Source of the DNA: Nephrocerus scutellatus
Lineage: Eukaryota > Arthropoda > Insecta > Diptera > Pipunculidae
Reading direction: 5' to 3'
Assembly (NCBI GenBank): GCA_947095585.1
Contig: OX352763.1
Span: forward strand, 44,256,010-44,320,009
DNA length: 64,000 bases
A program made the position numbers and the translations under genes. Shown here one piece after another: positions 59,435 to 64,000 of this stretch (its first letter is position 1; each line of letters begins with the position of its first letter). The notes under the pieces are model-generated. The model did not search any database, was not told the origin of the DNA, and saw nothing but the letters and a program-made list of their open reading frames with translations.

Positions 59435-60338
59435 CTAGCTGATTACCCGGCGTTGCCCAGGTATTTAGTCATCCCAATCTTCTTATAGGCAGGGTTAGAA
59501 AAAAGAATGATATCTATCTATAAGGTAAAATTGCAGTTTATTTTAATTAAAGAATATATTTTAAATTATAGATATAGTAATAATAATAATATTTGGCGCG
59601 ACAGACCATTGCGGTCCAAGGCCTAACTTCTCGCGACCGTTTGTGCTGCACATGTTAATTTTTTGGACACCAATGGAAGGGACCTACAATTTAAGGCTTG
59701 ATCCGAACGGCGAATTGAGAAGCTTTCCGTGACAAGGTATGAATTACTCTCGGAACGTTTGTCACCTATTCGCGAGAGGTGGGACACCGTGAAAAATACT
59801 TTTGGTGTTGCTGGTAATCGAACCTGAACCTCCTGCGCAGCAGCCATGTGCATTACCACTGAGCCACGGCGCCCATAGCTATAGTATTCAAATTATAAAA
59901 TAAAATTAAAAAAACATACATAATATTAATTTAAAACAAAACTTGGTTTTGTTTTTTAGTTTCACCTTCAAGAGCAAGAATAAATATAATTCACAGAATC
60001 GACACTAATATCGGTCAACCCCACTCTTAGTTATCGACCCCATCTCCCTAGAGCTACCTAACCATCACCATTCACCCCCACTCCCCCTTCCTCTGCGGGG
60101 ATACATAACTCACCAATAAGAGTGCACTACCAGCACTATTCGTCTCGGCAATACCGAAAACGGTGGGTCCCACACTACTATCGGCTGCCACGCCTCCCCC
60201 AGCCAAAAAACGTGCTACCCCCACCACCTATGTTTGATTCCATTTTGATACCAAGTTTGGTTGAAATTGGTCAAGGCGTTCCAGAGCTAATAAGGCACAA
60301 ATATGTATGTATACAAATAAATTCTCTATTTTATATAT
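59435..60338 (-). mobile_element. Helitron-like element, holding a SINE
   Basis: On the minus strand the 3' end is CTAG at 59435-59438, followed by T. It is preceded seven bases upstream by a hairpin (CCTGG, loop GCAACG, CCGGG). The 5' part near 60250-60338 (CCTTGACCAATTTCAACCAA, ATATATAAAATAGAGAATTT) is typical of insect Helitrons. The extreme 5' end was split by the transposon at 60339 and continues at 62501. No protein is encoded. Confidence 0.7.
59580..59874 (-). mobile_element. tRNA-derived SINE, about 295 bp
   Basis: The minus strand starts GGGCGCCGTGGCTCAGTGG with a perfect Pol III A box (TGGCTCAGTGG, 59856-59866) and a near-consensus B box (GGTTCGATTAC, 59814-59824) 31 bases apart, as in a tRNA. 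The acceptor stem does not close, so it is not a tRNA gene. A tRNA-unrelated body and an (ATT)n tail follow. ATAGATATAGTA (59568-59579) and ATAGCTATAGTA (59875-59886) are an 11 of 12 target duplication. Confidence 0.8.
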
Positions 60339-62500
60339 GAGTGTAGTAGTATCAAAACCGACACATTTCCATTTTTTTCCATTTTTACCTAATGAAGTCA
60401 TGTTATTCTTTACTAAATCTATACATTTTTTTGTATTCAGAATGTAATAAAACAGAATGCTTTCCTTCCAAATTTACAATATAAAAATAGCGATTGGATC
60501 AAAACTAAACCTTTTCCAGTGTATCGTTGCATCAAAACAAAACTTTTCCTATATTTAAACCAGTTTGAACCAAATCGCCACTTTTCCTATAGTAAAGTTC
60601 ATACATAAATACCGATTGAATCAAATTGTAACATTTCCAATGAATTTTTTGACAATTTTTTTGGCGGGAATTTAGGCCAAAAATTAATTTTAAGGTGATC
60701 GGTTTGTTTTACTGGTGCTAAATGCTTAATGTTTTCTTGAGCGTCCAAGAAAAAAGGGAAGGAAAATAAATATTATATTATTCGAACTAATTTCAATATT
60801 AGTTTTAAAACACCTAGCACTGACCAATGCTCACAATGCATAATGTGCAAGGAGAAAATTAAAATATGTTAAGATGCAGACGAAAAAAATAATTTAATGA
60901 CAGCCAAACGCGTTCATAGCTTAAGAGCGAAGGCATTTTATACTTTGTCCAAAGAAGAAGCCGAGACTTTGGCTTTGCCGAAACTTTCTGACCAGGCGGC
61001 ATATTTTAGTCGCCAACTTATTTTGTACAATTTTACAATTGTCCAAGGAGCTTCTAAAACTTCTTTAAAGAAAGAAAACATTTTTAGGTATTTATGAACT
61101 GAACAACAAAGGCCGAAGGAATGCAATGAGATATCATCTGCTGTTCTTAATCAGCTTCCTAAGACCAACTACTCGACCAATTTAACTAAGGTAAGATTAA
61201 TTTGCGATGGATGTGGAGCGCAAAACAAAAACACTGCAATCATAGCTATGTGCTCCCACTGACTTAAAAATAATGAACCCCAACATATCAAGGAAATTCA
61301 AAATATTTTTCCTGTCCCAGGACATTCATATATACCACCAGATCGAGTGTTTGCGTTGCTCGAAAAACGCACCAAAACTATGACCACTATTATCGGACCC
61401 ATCGACTATGAAAAAATATATTCGGAGTATGGCACTATTGTTTTAATGGGAAGTGAAGATTGCCCAATATATGATTGGAGAACTCATGCTTCCTTGTTTT
61501 ACAAAAAAACTGGAAGCTGGCACTTTGAGTTCAACAAGTCGAAGCGGTTCATTATTAGGGAAACAAAGCGAAGGATTTCGGTACAAGCTGAAGCTGCTTA
61601 CAGGTCGGCTCTGTATTGAAAAAAGCTTCAAATTTTCCTCAAACTCTACCCGATCAGCTTAGCAATGGGAGATACATTAATTCAGCAAAGTTGAAAGACA
61701 TAGAAAATCTATTAAGGAAGCATTTTGAAGATAATTGGAAATCTCGCGAAGAATTATTATTTTATAAGACTTTGTTGGACGCGAATTCTCTACTAAATAT
61801 ATGTGATAACACTTGTGATAAGGTCTGAACATTCATTGAGGATGTGGATTTACATGTCTAGCTTTTTGATGACTGATGAAAGACTGTTTTATTAATTTTT
61901 AAGTTCAAGATAATTATAATAATAATTATTATTATTTGTATTTTTTAACGAATTTATAACACTTAAAAGTGTACCGTAGTTTTTTATTTATTTTAAATGA
62001 ATTGTTTGTTGTTGTTTTATTATTTTATTTATTATTATTTTATTGTACTCGATTTTTTTATTATTTTAAAATCAATTGCTTTTTGTTACTTTATTGTTTA
62101 CTTAATTTTGCTAAGATTTTTTTTTTATAATTTAAACATTACTTGTTTATTATTATGTTATTATTTATTTTTTTGAACTTAAATTTTTTAAATAAATGTT
62201 ATTTTTTTAATTAGCGTGTTTTAAAATTTAAACTTTTATGAGATCATTGCCACAAAATGATACACTTCCACTGGTTGTTGCATCAAAATCAGATAGTTCC
62301 ATTCAGTTGCTTCATTTTTTCTCATTAAATTTCAAAGTTTTCTATTTGTTTTTATCAAAATGGTAAATCAAACAACCGTTATTTATCCCAAAACAATATT
62401 ACAGATCAATATATTAATTAAATAAATTTTAAAACGTTTTTTTCGTTTCCTCAACAATTTCCTAAAATGGAAATGATTCGGTTTTGATACTACTACACTC
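60339..62500 (+). mobile_element. TIR DNA transposon with an uncharacterised transposase-like ORF
   Basis: It is 2162 bp with terminal inverted repeats GAGTGTAGTAGTATCAAAAC at both ends, matching for about 38 bp with two to three differences (60339-60376 and 62463-62500). ATAT flanks both sides (60335-60338 and 62501-62504). Five copies of a subterminal motif (ATCAAAAC, then about five bases, then CTTTTCC or CATTTCC) lie at 60350, 60496, 60529, 60566 and 60617, and one at 62280. The single ORF region is 60830-61830. The AT-rich 3' part (61870-62460) is non-coding. Confidence 0.85.
60830..61828 (+). pseudogene. DUF7869-like putative transposase, broken
   Basis: One frame runs from a Cys-rich start (CSQCIMCKEK near 60825) through HSLRAKAFYTLSKEEAET, LICDGCGAQNKN, FPVPGHSYIPPDRVFALLEK and GSWHFEFNKSKRFIIRE, to 61619. 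A one-base shift near 61612 leads into the end (INSAKLKDIENLLRKHF). In-frame stops lie at 60870, 61095 and 61261, so it is dead. The D-x-C-G-x-Q-N-K-N block and the GHS...PPDR...E block recall an arthropod family annotated as DUF7869 (name from memory). I infer that the Asp, Asp and Glu could be RNase H-like catalytic residues. It is the only coding region of the TIR element. Confidence 0.7.
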
Positions 62501-62824
62501 ATATACTATTTGCCTATGTCCCGACGCATAAAATGTTTCTTAAATTGTAACAGAATACAAAACATAAAACTATAATAGGAGCTTTTAAAATAGAAAGACA
62601 TCAAAAAGGAAGCTTTTAACAGAGACACACCCCTTTATGAGAGCAACACTTTATAATAAAAGACAATTGACATTAAATTGATTAAAACAAAATAGGAACC
62701 CGTTTATTCGTATCACGGGCTGCTGCCACACTCGTTATGAAATATTAGTGTCTAGTGTGTTGGGTTTGGCTGTTGGTTTTACTTTTTACTAAGTAACACA
62801 ATAACACAATGAAAAACTTAGGAC
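62501..62824. other. Spacer, nothing recognised
   Basis: It includes the Helitron remainder for a few tens of bases, then AT-rich DNA, then ACAATGAAAAACTTAGGAC near 62806, related to the module at 25631 and 58557. Confidence 0.45.
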
Positions 62825-63632
62825 AAAAAAAACAACCCATAAAAATTAAAATTTTTCGTGTAAATTCTCTAATTGATACACAAAGTGCAAAGGGAGCTCC
62901 CTTATCCTCATCACTCCAAAATTTTTACAAAAAGTGTTTCCATCGGAGATACACATATCTATAAAATTTAAAGAAAATCGGGCTAATTTTTAAAAATTTA
63001 TATGGAAGCCCCTCGGCCTTGGGGCCACTTCAAAATTTTTACAAAAAGCGTTATCATTAGGATGAAACATGTGTGGATAATATTTGAAGAAAATCGGGTA
63101 AATTTTTAAAAAATTTAATGGGGCCTTCTGTCACCGAGGCCCGATCACGCCAAAATTTTTACAAAAAGTGTTGTCCGACAGAGATACACTCGCGTATGCA
63201 ACTTTAAGCAAATCAGAACATCACTACCAAATATTTACAAAAAGTGGTGTCCATCGGAGATACACATGTGTATAAAATTTGTATGGGTGCCCCCCAGACC
63301 CCGGGGCCCGATCACTCCAAGAATATTTACAAAAAGTGTTGCCCAACTGAGATACACATGCGTATAAAATTTGAAGAAAATCGGGTACTTTTTTTTATTA
63401 AATTTGTATTGGTGCCCCCCCGACCCCGGGGCCCGATCACTTCTAAATTTTCCAAGAAGTGTTGCCCAACAGAGATACGCATGCGTATAAAATTTGAAGA
63501 AAATCGGGTATTTTTTTTTATAAAATTTGTATGGGCTTTAGGGCTTTAGGAAGTGGGTTAAAAATGTATCACAAGATTTGGTGTGCCAGCCAGCCAGCCA
63601 CGGGCAAGTGAAGTTAATATAGAGGGGTCGGG
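62825..63632 (+). mobile_element. 123-bp-repeat transposon, both end types present
   Basis: It starts AAACAACCCATAAAAATTAA followed by AAATTCTCTAATTGATAC. It has about five units in one orientation (GGAGATACACATGTGTATAA near 63258) and ends GCCAGCCAGCCACGGGCAAG, TGAAGTTAATATAGAGG. With 52375-53162 it defines a complete element of about 0.8 kb. No ORF is meaningful. Confidence 0.8.
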
Positions 63633-64000
63633 GGGCTCCATACATATTTTTTCACCGGCATCAGATAATCAGATAATGCTATAATGACTGTATTTTACTA
63701 TAATTCTGTGTGAGTTGTGCGCTGTGAGCAGCGCTGGGTTGGTTGGGTTAGTGCTTCGTATGTATTTTTATATTTCAGCATTTATAGTTGAATTCAGTAT
63801 ACTTTTAGTTATTAGATCGTTTTCTTGAAAAATTGAAATTTTTATGGGTTGTTTTTTTGTACAATTAAAACCATGCCAACGCAAATAAAATATGAATGTG
63901 TGTATTTCTGTATTTGCGTTTCGTTTCGGTATAACTATACAAGTTATAATGCAAGTTAAATTGTTCCCAGGGGAATTGTGCCAAGTGGAATTGTTCCAGT
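63633..64000. other. Spacer with related repeat pieces
   Basis: GGGGTCGGGGGGCTCCATAC at about 63625 and TTTTTATGGGTTGTTTTTTT at 63840 are fragments of the same transposon family. ATCAGATAATCAGATAATG is a short tandem repeat near 63661. No gene is seen. Confidence 0.5.

Noticed and set aside
59814..59874. tRNA gene on the minus strand
   Set aside because: A and B boxes are present, but the acceptor and anticodon arms do not pair and an ATT-tailed body follows. It is called a SINE instead.
60122..60340. Proline-rich ORF of 72 codons
   Set aside because: It lies in Helitron non-coding sequence and is low-complexity.

Overview
The window is nuclear DNA of an insect, most likely a higher fly. 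The evidence is one intron-bearing tRNA gene, two multi-exon host genes with introns of 42 to 216 bp, AT-rich spacers, and dense layers of insect-type transposable elements (gypsy/errantivirus with env, copia, BEL/Pao, Mag-like Ty3/gypsy, RTE-like and Jockey/CR1-like non-LTR elements, piggyBac, Helitrons, MITEs, a tRNA-derived SINE). The species cannot be named from this sequence alone.

Layout: 1-1432 is an array of 123-bp repeats ending in a transposon terminus. 1898-1989 is tRNA-Ile(UAU) on the minus strand. 3330-7192 is a decayed non-LTR element interrupted by a repeat-bearing transposon, followed by a Helitron-like element (7302-7798). 8192-13759 is a gypsy-type endogenous retrovirus with TATA target duplications. 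13760-23520 is a copia remnant next to an RTE fragment, with a 3336-bp tandem duplication spanning both. 23521-30656 holds decayed gene-like pieces, Helitron-like repeats and a broken piggyBac element. 30657-35477 is the only clear host protein-coding island: a complete TMF1 homologue (six exons, 1038 aa) and a complete TVP23 homologue (four exons, 213 aa), tail to tail and 366 bp apart. Both families are Golgi proteins. 36089-42290 is an RTE element split by a truncated BEL element and palindromic repeats. 41463-58581 is a three-unit tandem array (4828, 7555 and 4736 bp) built of RTE, Mag-like gypsy, 123-bp repeat and 676-bp repeat modules. 58600-64000 is another nest: a Helitron holding a SINE and a 2.16-kb terminal-inverted-repeat transposon.

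The most unusual item is the element at 60339-62500. It has near-perfect terminal inverted repeats, an ATAT target duplication, repeated subterminal motifs and a broken ORF that resembles an arthropod protein family of unknown function (DUF7869-like, from memory) and belongs to no transposase superfamily I can name. The second is the 123-bp-repeat transposon family, whose copies have two different ends and whose insertion can be checked against empty sites inside this window.

Almost all transposon ORFs are broken by stops, frameshifts or deletions, so the region behaves as a transposon sink around a small conserved gene pair. All family calls were made by reading motifs; no database search was run.
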